NCBI GenBank assembly: GCA_025677815.1
Contig: JAIXMP010000011.1
Location: 496,001 to 560,000 of the forward strand
Origin: Phascolomyces articulosus
Taxonomy: Eukaryota > Mucoromycota > Mucoromycetes > Mucorales > Lichtheimiaceae
Length of the DNA stretch: 64,000 nt
Reading direction: 5' to 3'
The position numbers and the translations under genes are program-made. How positions within the stretch are numbered: the first letter of the stretch is position 1; each line of letters starts with the position of its first letter. The notes under the pieces are model-generated. The model saw nothing but the letters and a program-made list of their open reading frames with translations. It made no database searches and was not told the DNA's origin. Of the stretch, positions 13,101 through 24,038 are shown in pieces.

Positions 13101-15503
13101 CGCGTAAAAGTATTGAACGCAGAAAGAGCGAAAAGAATTTACGGGATGTTTCTTCACAAGCTTCCAGTAGTGTTTCTTCTTCTGCTGTCAGTACACCTCG
13201 TCTTCAATCAGCTGACAGTAGTAATAACAACAATAACAACAATGCCAATAGTATGGTACCTGAATTGCCACCTTTGCCACCCGCCACAGATTTGGAAGCG
13301 GCGTCTGCAGCAGCCACTGCTTTAAGTTTCAGACTCAATCAACAACAACAGCAGCAACAACAACCATCCACATCGACACCCAACAAACGTCTTGTCATGA
13401 TGATGCCAGCTGGAAGAGGAAGTTTTGAAGCATTACCTTATGATACTATGCCTGCTCCTTCACCTGAACCAACCAGCAAACAAGGTCAAGGACATAAGAG
13501 AAAGTTGTCAAGAAAATTATCCAAGATTTTCAAACAACAACAACAATCACAACAGCAACAACAACCTTCAACACCTTCTCAACCACGACAATCCTCTTCT
13601 TCATCATCGGAACAACATCAACCACCTCCTGTCCCTTCAGCTCGTAATCTTTTAAAGAAAAAGGCCTCTTTTACAAGTACTATTCAAAAGGTGGTTTCAC
13701 CTTCTGCTACTACTGCGGCTCCAGAACCTTTTGTTTTGTCCCATGAAGAATGTAGTAGCAAGCTTGAAATTGGAGACGATGAAGAACCTCCTGTTCCCGA
13801 AGATGATCTTTTCATGCGACCTATCGTAGCACCAGCTCTTGATACGACGTCTCATAGTAGTGATAGCAATGTGGAAGTATCCACTCCTACAACACCCAAT
13901 CAAAGCACAGCCTCAGCTCATCGCATTCAATCACCATCCACCACTTTGGGACGTATTGCAGCTGGACTTCGTGATGATGACGATGACGAAGATACTCCTG
14001 TCTCCATAGGATTACGCAGAAGCAGTAGTACCATTGAGAACCATATGACCGATGGATTCTTTAAACGTCCTGCCACAGGTCCTATTTACCTCAGCCATTT
14101 GGTAGGATCTCAACCTTTTGGTTTCGAATCGGATGCCGCTGTGAATATTCAAGAATTGGATGATGGGGACAGTAGCAGTGATGATAGTGATGACGATGAT
14201 CGTACCACAGCCATAATGAATAACAAGCGAGGTTCCAGTGCTGGTTTGAGTCGTGGTATATCTTTATCCTCCAATATTCCAAAACATATTCGCACCATGT
14301 CTTTGATTGTGGAACCTGATCGTCTTGGTGAACTTACAGCTGTTGTTACTGCCCAAGGTGGAGAAAAGCAACCTAAACAAAAGCAACAACAAGAAAAACA
14401 ACGGGATAATGAAACAGTTTTATCTTCTCTTCCTCCGTCCCCTGTCTTGTCTACATCCTCGGCAGTAGAAGTACCCGTATTACCACCCAAGCCTACATCG
14501 CCCATCGGAGGAAGTCGTTCAAAGAGCTTTATTCTTTTGTATCCTGCCAATAAATTGGTACAGCAATTATGTTTGATTGAACGACAAGTGCTATTCGGTG
14601 TGGAATGGGAAGAATTGGTGGATTGTCGCTGGCGTGATGGTATTGCTGCATCAGGGGGTGTTCAGCGCTTGATTCAACGATTCAATGCTGCTTGCCAATG
14701 GGTTGTTTCTGAAATTGTAACTACAGAATCATTCCAAGAGCGCGTTGAAGTCATTCGTCGATTTATTCGATTGGCACAGGTAAAAAAAAAATTGGCCTTT
14801 TTTTTATTATTATTATGACATAGTATATATATAAGATATTAACCATTTATTTTACAATATTATATAGCAATGCAAAACCTATGCCAACTTTGCTACCCTT
14901 TTACAAATTCTTTTGGGTCTTCAATCCCCTGCCGTTTCTCGTTTACATTCTACTTGGGCCCAAGTCGGTGCCATGGATATGCGTCTTTTGGACCAACTTT
15001 CAGCATTCACCTCTCCTATGAAAAACTGGAAGAATATTCGTGATAGTATGACCAAAGTAGCTGAAGAATTTGGTGATGGTGGTCAACAGCATATCATTCC
15101 CTCTACTGTGGATCAGCAACAGCAGCAACAACAACAGCAACAAGAGTCGACAACTTCTACTACTACCTCCGGTAGTAACAGTAATAATGATGCTGGTGGA
15201 TGTATTCCATTTTTAGGCATCTATCTTTCTGACCTTGTCTTCAATTCTGAATTACCCCCTTATATTGAACCTGTCAAAAATAATACAAAGACTACATGTG
15301 ACTCACTCATGCTACAACAACCTTTGGTGAATTTCCGTAAACATCGAATCACAGCAACTGTGATTAAACGTGTGTTGACATTCCAAAATTTGGCTCGACG
15401 ATACCCTTTTACACCTGAACCAGAGCTTTTCAAATTATGTCTTGAACTTAAATCAGTCGATACTGAAACGAGTCGTAAATTAAGTCATGATATTGAATCT
15501 TAA
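10102..15503 (+). CDS. Ras-family guanine nucleotide exchange factor, Lte1-like (REM + RasGEF)
   Basis: Five exons: 10102-10172, 10276-11738, 11815-11950, 12106-14779 and 14868-15503, giving about 1659 residues. A first ATG at 10102 splices in frame into a Thr-rich leader; the next in-frame ATG is 10307. Residues 1-500 are low complexity (Asn, Ser and Pro runs). The RasGEF N-terminal (REM) motif spans about 512-600 (DYTLMTDFFLTYRTF, VVMRHWLLNYFVHDF). A disordered Gln/Ser/Asp-rich linker of about 700 residues follows. The catalytic RasGEF domain covers about 1362-1655 (LVQQLCLIERQVLFGVEWEE, ANFATLLQILLGLQSPAVSR, PFLGIYLSDLVF, VNFRKHR). A REM and GEF separated by a very long linker is the layout of yeast Lte1, a mitotic-exit and polarity regulator, so that subfamily is inferred. 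The family is certain; the target GTPase is unknown. Confidence 0.88.
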
Positions 15504-16076
15504 TTAATTTAATTATTCTTCTACTCTATTATTACTATTATACTATAACACCTTACGTACAAACACACAGACATACACACCAAAAAAAAAGAACTTTTGT
15601 AATTTCTCTCTTATTTTTCATAGTAACTACTTATATATTATAGATGTTTATACGCTCTTCCACACACCTATTCCCTTATACTATATACTATTATTTCTTT
15701 TTATGATTTTTTTCTTACTTGCAGTGATACCCCCCCATTATTCTTATTCTTATTATCCATATAATAAAATATATAAAGTTGTCTTATTTTTTCTTTCTAT
15801 TATCTTTTTAAAAAAACACATGTCATTTTTATTTACTATTTGAAAAATGAAACGTAAGGGGTAAAAAAACGTGCATCCAACTTAATTTTTTTTTAAAAAA
15901 AATGTATCATGATGTCAAAATATACATATCACGCACAGACACCCACTCGTTTCCTTGGCAGTTCCCATTCCTCTCCCCCCACAAATAAGTATTTGTTGAC
16001 ACGAGAAAAAAATGACATGTTTCTTTTATTAGTTACAATTATTACTAACAACTACATTATACAAAAGTAATTATTC
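15504..16076. other. Intergenic between convergent genes
   Basis: A 3'-to-3' gap. It has AATAAA-like signals (near 15763), T- and A-runs and a C7 run near 15730. No gene seen. Confidence 0.4.
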
Positions 16077-16733
16077 TTATAAACCATGAGGCATTAATCG
16101 TTTAAATTCTTTAAAATCAATCATACCATCCCGATTTGTATCCGCATCTTCCATCATATCCTTCAATTCTTGTTGAGTTAATCGTTCACCCAGTTTGTTC
16201 ATGACTTCTTCCAATTCATTGATACTAATAAATCCATCCCCATTCTTATCAAATGCATGGAAACATTGTTTTAATTCATTATCTTCATAACCACCACTGG
16301 TACGTTTATTGTTGGTGGGAGGGTAAGTCTGTGATCGTTTTGGAGTTCCTTGTGGATCTTGTTGTTGTTGTGGAGTAGGAGGAGGTAAATGACGTGTCAT
16401 GGCAACCACAAATTCATTAAAGTCAATACGTCCATCTCGATTACTGTCGACTGACTTGACAATGGATTCAATTTCTTCCACAGTACCATTGACATTAAGA
16501 CTTTTTAAAATGTCACCGAATTCCTTGACAGTAATACCACCATCCCCATCACGATCGTATAATGAAAAGGCTGTTTATAGATAAAGAGATCAGTAGGTGT
16601 GTGAGTGTGTGTGTGAGAAAACCAAGTGTTTTTTAAACAGGAAAAACTTGTTTATAACAATGACAAAAGAAATCTCGGAGCATTTACCTTGCTTTAAACT
16701 GTCCAGTTCTTCTTGAGTGATATTTTTACTCAT
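16077..16733 (-). CDS. Calmodulin-like four-EF-hand protein with inserted linker
   Basis: Two exons on the minus strand: 16688-16733 (15 codons plus one base) and 16077-16570, giving 179 residues. All four EF-hand loops are canonical: D21RDGDGGITVKE, D57SNRDGRIDFNE, D123KNGDGFISINE and D159TNRDGMIDFKE, each with acidic positions 1, 3, 5 and 12. The N-terminus (ITQEELDSLKQAFSLYD) is calmodulin-like. Calmodulin itself is about 149 residues; here about 33 Pro/Gln/Lys-rich residues (77-109) sit between EF2 and EF3, where calmodulin has its central helix. It is probably a Ca2+ sensor related to calmodulin or Cdc31/centrin-like proteins, not the conserved calmodulin itself. Targets are unknown. Confidence 0.88.
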
Positions 16734-17183
16734 GATGTTTGATTGAAAAAAGAAAAAGAAAAAAAAGTTATTTTGGTCTGGTTCTCTTTGAGTCTGGGAC
16801 TATTTGAATAATGCATTTAATTATTATATATCCTATACATAGCCAGCAAAAAAAAGCCTAAACGAGCTCCGCACCATCAAAGTTGTTCTCTTTGTCCGCT
16901 CATGTTTTTTTAGCCCACTTTATATTATTACTATAGTTTCTTTGACGTCCGTACATAGTCATGCCAAGCTTCTTTTTTTTTTTTTGTCATAACAAATAAC
17001 AAATGTACTAACAAGTATATTAAATTATTTTAACGTTTCAATACATTTTTTAGGGTTTAAGTTATTCTTCTTTTTCCATCCCTTTCTTTCTCTTTCCTTC
17101 TATCCGTCATAGTAAATCGATGTGTAATTATTTTGTATAAAAAAAATAATGAATGTTATTGTTTGTTGTTTGTTTGTTCGTTT
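16734..17183. other. Short intergenic gap (promoter of the EF-hand gene, 3' side of NDC1)
   Basis: Contains a GACGTC-like element near 16943, a T-run near 16972-16985 and no open frame of note. The first about 200 bases are the likely promoter of the minus-strand EF-hand gene. Confidence 0.4.
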
Positions 17184-20069
17184 TTATTCTCTAAATTCTA
17201 CAAAGCTTTCCCATTTCTTTGCGTATTTCGCTGAAACTCGGATTTCATCAGTATATCCTCGGAATGCTGTTACGATTTGGTAAATGGCTTCTCGTAGACC
17301 TATAAATGAAAATTATATATATAATAACAAAGAATGTTAGAATCTTCTATCATATCGTTTTCCTCATTGTTCCTCATTCTTTATGAATATAGAACACGCC
17401 GAGGTTGTTTTCTTTCTCTTTTCAAAACTTACCTAACAAAACAAATTCTGGCTCCATCAACATGACATCTCCGCTATAACCAAGTGGTAATTTTTTATAG
17501 GCAGATGGTGGTGAACGAATAAGACGTTCAATATCCATGACACTGGCTATCAAGGTATCCAATACTTTACTGATATCTCGTTGAACTAATCCAAATGGAT
17601 CTTCATTGAAGGATGCGGCGGTCAAACTACCGAGGGCTAAAAAGTAATAATAAAAAACCGTTTTGTCACGTTAATGACCTATTACATGAATTGAAATAAG
17701 GTCGCTTTTGTCTCCGTCCATCCACTAACATATAAACACAATATACATCTCTCTCTCTCTCTCTCATTCCCTTTCTTCATTTTCTACCAATAAAGAAAAC
17801 TTACATTGAGTTGACCATAATAAAATAGGATAATTGCTAAAGATGCGTCGGATTTTTCGTTCAGCTGTAACTTTTGACATTTCTTGTACCCATGGTACTT
17901 GTGCCACTTGTTTTTGTGCATCTTTTAAAAGTTTAAACACAAGATGTTTAGGTGCTTCCACAGGTTGTGTTGATATAACTGTTGTTCCATTATGTGTTGA
18001 TGCATGTGTAAAAAGTGTACCCGTACGATCATCCAATACCACTGGATTTGTCTTGGGTTTAGAGAATACATTCATGTCCTTCAATTCGATTCGATTCAAC
18101 GGTGTGACTTCTTCTTTACGTACTGGTGCAGGAGCTGCCGCTATAAGAGAGAAAAATATCACGTTTAATTTCATGGCATAAACATTATTAAAAAAAAAGA
18201 TAGGATCACAAAGAAAAAATATATTTACCTGGCTTAACACCTGTATATTCAATATCAATGGTTTTGCATAAAGTGTCCAAAACCTTCATACATTCTCGAG
18301 ATACTTGGATCCATGCAGTATTATTATTATTGGTTCCCAAATCATTGAAAAGGGCAACACGTTCTGTAGGACGTTTGGTTGCAATTTCAGCAAGTTCAGC
18401 AAATGCAGTACCCTATGAATGATATATTATCCCAAGTATCAATAACAAATAGTTCTCCCCTTCAATAAAAAAACATCATGGTCCTTCCCTTCTTTCATTA
18501 TTATTACCTGAATAAATGGATGCTTATCGTCTCGTAAGCCATTAATCAGACATTCATAGGAATTCTTATAATCTTTGGTAATCACTCTTCGCTATAAACA
18601 TAAATATGTGAGTTGCCTCGATCATAAATATAGAATTCCTTTCTAAATAAAAAAAATTACCGTAGCATAATAAACATCCAATACACGATCACCCATATTC
18701 CAGGAAACCATAGCAACAGTACCACCCAACACCATACGGGTAAGCATAATCAAATCCAACCAACTGAATCTAATGACGGGTGCATACAAGATACTATATA
18801 TATCCACAAATACCAAACTGTTTAATATAACAATTCATTTTCTTCTTTTATAAATACTCCTTCCTCCTTGTTTTTATATTACATTAATAAATAAATTACC
18901 TGCGGAACATGCCAAAAAAGTTACCAAAAGTTGCAACACTTGCTACAATTCGATAGACGATACCACCAAAGAAGAGGAATGAAAAATAGGTACATCCAAA
19001 TACAATAGCAGCCCATCTAGCACTATCATACAATACAGTGGCAGCACTTAATTTGATGGCCATCACAGGTGGTTGCTAAAATAATAGTCAATATCATTCA
19101 TCGTCCATTAATATCCTCTCATCTTTCATGGACGTCCATGCCATTCAAAATAAAAATAAAACAGTATTTCTCTTCTTACCCGAACAGAGGAAGTATTCAC
19201 GATACATCTATTTTCATTGATATATCGAATAGCATAAGTGACACCCAAAGCAATGGCATAAATATTGATAAACAAGCTATCTTCATTCAATTGACGAAGT
19301 CCATATTTATCACTATACATATAAAAAAGGACCTTTGTTATGAGTTTTCCATTCTAATATTTATATACGTCTACATTTCTGTTACTGCTTTTCTAGTGGA
19401 ATTGGCGTTTACCTATGAGGATGTACAAATATTTTCGTATTGTATGTATCACCACAAAGTATTTGGAAATAAGATCGAACGATGCCTACACCCGTTAGAG
19501 CATGAGCTACAATAGCTATCCAAGTATCTGTCGATGATACTTTGTTCATTAATTCTGAAGCATTACTAGAAGGAATCGGTTTCCATACTAATATATATTA
19601 AAAATGGAAGTTTTTTTTTTTTTTTTGCTAGTGTTAGCCATTTAGATCGGGTGGAGAAATTGGATCAAGAAGTAAAAGTGAGACTTTACGCGTGAGTTTG
19701 CAATAACGAGCCAGGAACGCAATCCCGTTCAAGAGAAACAATACGACGGAATGTTGGAATGTAGTGAATAATGAATAACGATTGGGGAATGCTATATTTT
19801 TTATAAAATGAATAGATCAGTATGATTGACATAATTTTATATTTGTGTATCTATTTTTGTATATGAAATAATAAAATAGACGGTTTACCAAATGCCGCTT
19901 GGAAACAGATGGTTGTGATTATTGAAATCACAGCAAGGGCTGTACATACTGATTGATGCCGTCGCTTTTCTGCTACATTATATGCCTCCTTATATGAATT
20001 ACACGTTGGAAGTTCTTTTTTTTGTGCGGTTATAGGTTGTTTTGATGCGAAGGGAAATAATGAATTCAT
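17184..20069 (-). CDS. NDC1: Nucleoporin NDC1 (transmembrane nuclear pore / spindle pole body protein)
   Basis: Eleven exons on the minus strand: 19889-20069, 19690-19791, 19413-19587, 19180-19312, 18900-19075, 18661-18793, 18508-18591, 18229-18412, 17805-18140, 17433-17636 and 17184-17299. The model stays in phase and gives 607 residues. The N-terminal half has about six hydrophobic segments (CTALAVISIITTICFQAAF, HSVVLFLLNGIAFLA, TDTWIAIVAHALTGVGI, SLFINIYAIALGV, IVFGCTYFSFLFFGGIVYRI, LDLIMLTRMVLGGTVAM). The soluble C-terminal half has a GTAFAELAEIAT block and ends with LREAIYQIVTAFRGYTDEIR, both typical of Ndc1. In yeasts Ndc1 anchors nuclear pores and inserts the spindle pole body. Intron 2 uses the GTAAAG donor at 19689 with a good CTAAC branch point. 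Length fits the family. Confidence 0.82.
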
Positions 20070-20489
20070 GATTATTTTTTTTTTGTGTAGAGGAATGGGA
20101 GGGGGAAAAAGGACACCAAAGATTTTTTAGCTGTTCGCGTCAAAATGTATAAGTTTAAAAACTCCGATTACTTGAAGCATTTAACCAAAAACAAGGATGT
20201 ATAGTGATAGTTGCTTTATGATGTCTGATATTTATATATATACTACATGTACAAGGTGAGATCAGCCATATTAATTGATAATTAAATGCTGTGAATCTTT
20301 TTTTCCCAAGTGGAACAGAAGGTTTCGAAGAGATGAAACAAATGCAGTAACTACTATGTAGCAGACGACTATCTTTTAGGTATGATTCATTTCATTGTGA
20401 TGATCAAACATTGCTATTATTTTGGCATACACTTATTAAATGAGCAACTTGATTCATGGAAAATCTAATTCATTTTAATAAGTAACATG
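20070..20489. other. Upstream region of NDC1
   Basis: A 420-base gap between the NDC1 start and the mobile element. The first 200 bases are the likely NDC1 promoter. No other signal seen. Confidence 0.4.
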
Positions 20490-21146
20490 TACAGTACCCG
20501 CTCGCTAAACTGGTATTCGTTAAACCGGTATTTCGCTAAACCGTTACAATCTCTCAATTATTTTTTATATACATAGTAAAATACCGGTGATTCGTTAAAC
20601 CGGTATCCCGTAGACTGGTCCAAATATTTACTGGTGCTATAATATATATATATTATTTTTAAGTATTTTTATGTAGTTAGCAAGTATTCTACGTAACTCT
20701 GGAAGTGCAGGTTTCGAAGCTTTTTAGAATCAAGATTGTGCTCTGTCCTGCCATAAGTTCTTTTTTTTTCTTCAATATGTCGCTGATAGTCTGCTGATGA
20801 GGAACCTTTTCCAATTTGAACTCGTCTTTGGCCCATTTGGTAAGTTCGGATTGAGTAATCTTTGGCTCTTTTTCTTTCTTAATACAAATAGCAAGCTTTT
20901 AACGTATTGTCAATGCACTTTTTTGCCCATATCGACGAAAATAAAAGATAATGAAATAAAATAAGAATATCATTATTTACAATAAGTATTTTCGATTCTT
21001 TTATATTATGCAACCTAGTTCAATCTTCCAGCATATACTGTCAACAGGGTTTCAAAAGTTAATCGGTATTCGCTAAACCGGTATTTCGCTAAACCGGTAC
21101 AGTTCCTCACATATTTTGGGTACCGGTTTAGCGAGCGGGTACTGTA
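20490..21146. mobile_element. Pogo-like (Tc1/mariner superfamily) short element with intact ends
   Basis: The ends are perfect inverted repeats: CAGTACCCGCTCGCTAAAC at 20492-20510 and its reverse complement at 21126-21144. A TA dinucleotide flanks each side (20490-20491 and 21145-21146), the target duplication expected of Tc1/mariner elements. The element is 653 bp. Inside the ends, direct copies of TTCGCTAAACCGGTA recur (about 20515-20555, 20585-20605 and 21065-21100), resembling subterminal transposase-binding repeats. Only a small relic of a transposase is left, so it is non-autonomous, a deletion derivative or MITE-like copy. The uniform TIRs suggest fairly recent mobility. Confidence 0.88.
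20676..20880 (-). pseudogene. Fragment of pogo-type transposase N-terminal DNA-binding (CENP-B-like HTH) domain
   Basis: The minus strand encodes KITQSELTKWAKDEFKLEKV followed by PHQQTISDILKKK, which fits the first helix-turn-helix of pogo/Tigger transposases and CENP-B. After a frame change the sequence continues as ASKPALPELRRILAN, matching the start of the second helix-turn-helix. A stop and the frameshift end it, and no DDE catalytic domain remains. It lies inside the TIR-bounded element. Confidence 0.65.
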
Positions 21147-21934
21147 AAAACTCAAAGTAGTGGGAAATATGCGATCATACCACCACTACATCTACTTTCA
21201 AAACTTTCCTGCACTTGATGGCGAATATAGTATTTTATCATACCTAACTGTAAAGTATAACGCTGACTGTATGTTATTACTTGCTAATATACATATGAGT
21301 CGCAAAAAAGTACAACATCACATTGCCAACGGTAGGATTATGGTATGAACATCAAAGATATTTGAAAATTTCCTGGATATGATCACTGCCTCGCAACTGT
21401 AGATTCACACAAGAGAGGAACTAGTCATTGATGAATTATAACAAAAAGGTATATAATAGATATGGATTCTAGCCTTAATATTTTACTTCAAACAAAAAAA
21501 AAGCAATCTAGAATACCTTACCCCATAGTAGTATATTGTTTTCTAATGTATACTAACCTTTGACAGGGAATGGTAAAGTAAATCCGATTGAATTCCTACT
21601 ATCATTCTTGACATTGATACAATAAATTTATAACTGCAAGATATACATATAGGCATTTATAGAACGGAACATCATTCAACAGATTCTACAAACAGCTCCC
21701 CTGCTTCTGTATAACAAATATGTTTTTATATATAAATACGCTTTAAAACTCCAGAACCTGGATACAACATATTGTACGGATCAATATATATCAGTAAACG
21801 AGTAAATAATAATACGTATAGGTCCATTTTACGATCAGTCTAATAAAATAACCAGGCCCTTTCATTATTGGGTGAATAAAAATGAGATGAGAAAGAAGAA
21901 AAATGCATTATTTTCTTTTTTTTCCCAAATTACT
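21147..21934. other. Intergenic
   Basis: AT-rich DNA between the mobile element and the lipase relic. One short frame at 21160-21348 has no recognisable motif. Confidence 0.35.
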
Positions 21935-23165
21935 GTGATTTCAATGTCTTTCGTTTTTTGTAACTCTCGGTAGTGTTGCTACTCAAGGTCAACAAATAAA
22001 TAATGCACCAACTATTCTTCCTGTATCAACATGTTCACCTTTACGAGGATGTATTTTTTTTAACCAAAAGATGCAGCAGATATGCGTCCTGACGATACTA
22101 AAGTCGTTGCTTCATTTGGTAGGTATAAATATATTACAAACTTCAATGAATTTACTTTTTGGTGAAAAAAAAAACAAGTTTGTATCATCATGTTAACCTT
22201 TCACAGTTTATTTTATAGTCTAACGACTGGTTTTGGAGCAGAAGATGTGAGGAATATTATCATGGATAGAAAGAATATTTATGAAGCATGTGATATCAGT
22301 TTTACAACGGGTGGACGGAAACGTTATATGACATTAGCTAATGCATCTGCATGTTACTCTGAATCAAATCTTGGTGCATCCCATGGAACAAGACTCCTTT
22401 CACCCTGTGCTAGCAAGTTCATTATAATCATAATAATCATATATCAAGTTGTTCTATATACTTGTATATTATTGGTTTCCAGATTAGGATTGCCCTTTGC
22501 TATACGTAAGAAGCTTCTTCCTCATGAATCATCTTTAAACTACACAGTGTGTTCTTTTTTTTCTTTTAGAAGCAGCTTTTCCGATAACAATAGATACTGA
22601 TATTCGACTACTTTTATTATAAGTGTTCCAGAGATTGATGAACTGAATGGCGTAATAAATTTAGCGTAGGTAAAAATTTTGGATGAGGGACTGGATCATA
22701 TTATACCAAAGATGAAAGCTCTCATGAATCAATAACATATTTTACCAAAGATTGAAACTTATGTCATTCAAATTGGTGGTACGTATATTTAATAGATAGT
22801 GTTGTTCATTATAATATATAGTATCTAGTCACACCTACTTTCTATAAAACAGTTAATGATATTTGTTTTTCGTGCTTTTCCATATCATATGAACAATTCC
22901 TTACTCCTGACATTTACAGTGCTTATTTGGATTGTGCCATTGACTGAACTCGTCTCGAAATACCTAAATCTATGCATTGTAAATATAGGCAAGTATATAT
23001 ATATATATATCTGAGTACTTAATAAAACGCTTATTCAATCAAAAAAGTACTCATTTTATATATAAAAATGGCTCCCTGCCATTGCTTATAGTGGGTCCAT
23101 TGAAGGAACTATTCTTCAAAGACCGGAAGGTCAAGAATATTGTGATCCACAACTTCTTATTATAA
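21935..23165 (+). pseudogene. Decayed GDSL-type phospholipase B-like secreted lipase
   Basis: Plus-strand blocks follow the order of fungal/animal phospholipase B1 (GDSL) proteins. They are: a signal-like SFFVTLGSVATQGQQ at about 21955; MRPDDTKVVASF ending at a GTAGGT donor at about 22120; SLTTGFGAEDVRN then DISFTTGGRKRYMTLAN and SESNLGASHGTR at 22215-22390; then VNDICFSCFSISYEQFLTPD and IYSAYLDCAID, stop, TRLEIPKSMHC at 22852-22985. Signs of decay are a frameshift in the first codons, loss of an intact GDS box (it reads YSLTTGFG with the Gly-Asp changed), and a TGA in the conserved helix before IPK. A functional gene with unusual splicing is possible but less likely. The family call rests on motif order only. 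Confidence 0.6.
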
Positions 23166-24038
23166 TAATAACTCTGCCAAATATCTTAATATACACATAT
23201 ATAATTATAATAAAATTGATTTGTACCAGACTCAAACTACGCTTTTAAGAGATGATATCATTTTCTGGATGAAAGGAAAAAAAATAGAAACTGACAGAAA
23301 ATTTATTGTACACTCATGACTAAAGAAAAAAAGTTGGGCTTAGCATTCTTCTTTTGACAAACATAATCATGTATAACACAATAAGCCATGAAGAGCCACC
23401 GGATCATCAATACAGAATTCAGTTTTGTAACGCCACAGTTCAAGGTTGTACAAGCTTTTTCCTTCTTGATAGTCTGTGATCAACTTGGATTATAAACTGC
23501 ATCAAGAATGATTAAAGAATATATTGTTGGTTAATATGTTAATAACTATGTTAATAATGAAAAAGTGAAGCAAGGAGAGATAATAATAAAATATAGGCCT
23601 AGAACATTATTTTGTTGTTTTGGTATGTCTTAAACGTACTATTTAGCGCAACACTAGCACTAGTTTCACAACAACCGACAAGCAAAAGATTTTTTTTTTG
23701 GGATAATAGGCTTTTTTGATTCCTCTATTTGCTTTCTTTCTTTCACTTCTTTTTATAGCTTCTCGTTTCCTTTTCGGAGCACCACACATTCTTTTTATAT
23801 TTATATATACCCCTCTCTCTCTCTCTTTCTCTCACTTACTCTCCTTCTCTATCTCCTTCTTTTACAAAGGACACAAAACACTCGTTTTTGTTTCCTTGCT
23901 TCCTCTTTTTTTCTTCTCCTTCGTCTTCCTCTTTTCAGCGTGGCGACCGATTTACCATTACCAACAACATCCTCGTTCCATCAACGCCAAAGCTCCATCT
24001 CTATTAAACAAGAACGGCAACGGAGTTGGCTTCAGAGG
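23166..24038. promoter_or_regulatory. Intergenic and pyrimidine-rich leader of GDA1
   Basis: The last about 330 bases (from about 23710) are strongly C/T-rich, including a CT microsatellite at about 23813-23835. This is common just upstream of highly expressed fungal genes. The GDA1 frame stays open through the leader without an upstream ATG. The first 500 bases show no gene. Confidence 0.4.

Noticed and set aside
14149..14550. Long minus-strand open frame inside the RasGEF gene
   Set aside because: It is antisense to a well-supported coding exon and shows no motif; it is a composition shadow of Gln/Ser/Asp-rich codons.
19069..19515. Plus-strand 148-codon frame
   Set aside because: It lies antisense over NDC1 exons 3-5 and their introns and has no recognisable protein features.
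19630..19690. A GC-donor intron in NDC1 with exon 2 extended by about 55 bases
   Set aside because: A GTAAAG donor at 19689 keeps phase, and the CTAAC inside the supposed exon end is then a proper branch point, so the canonical intron is preferred.
23940..24038. Non-AUG N-terminal extension of GDA1 (GTG at 23940)
   Set aside because: The upstream frame is open but is simple pyrimidine-rich leader; the ATG at 24039 sits directly before the type II membrane anchor and gives a normal protein.
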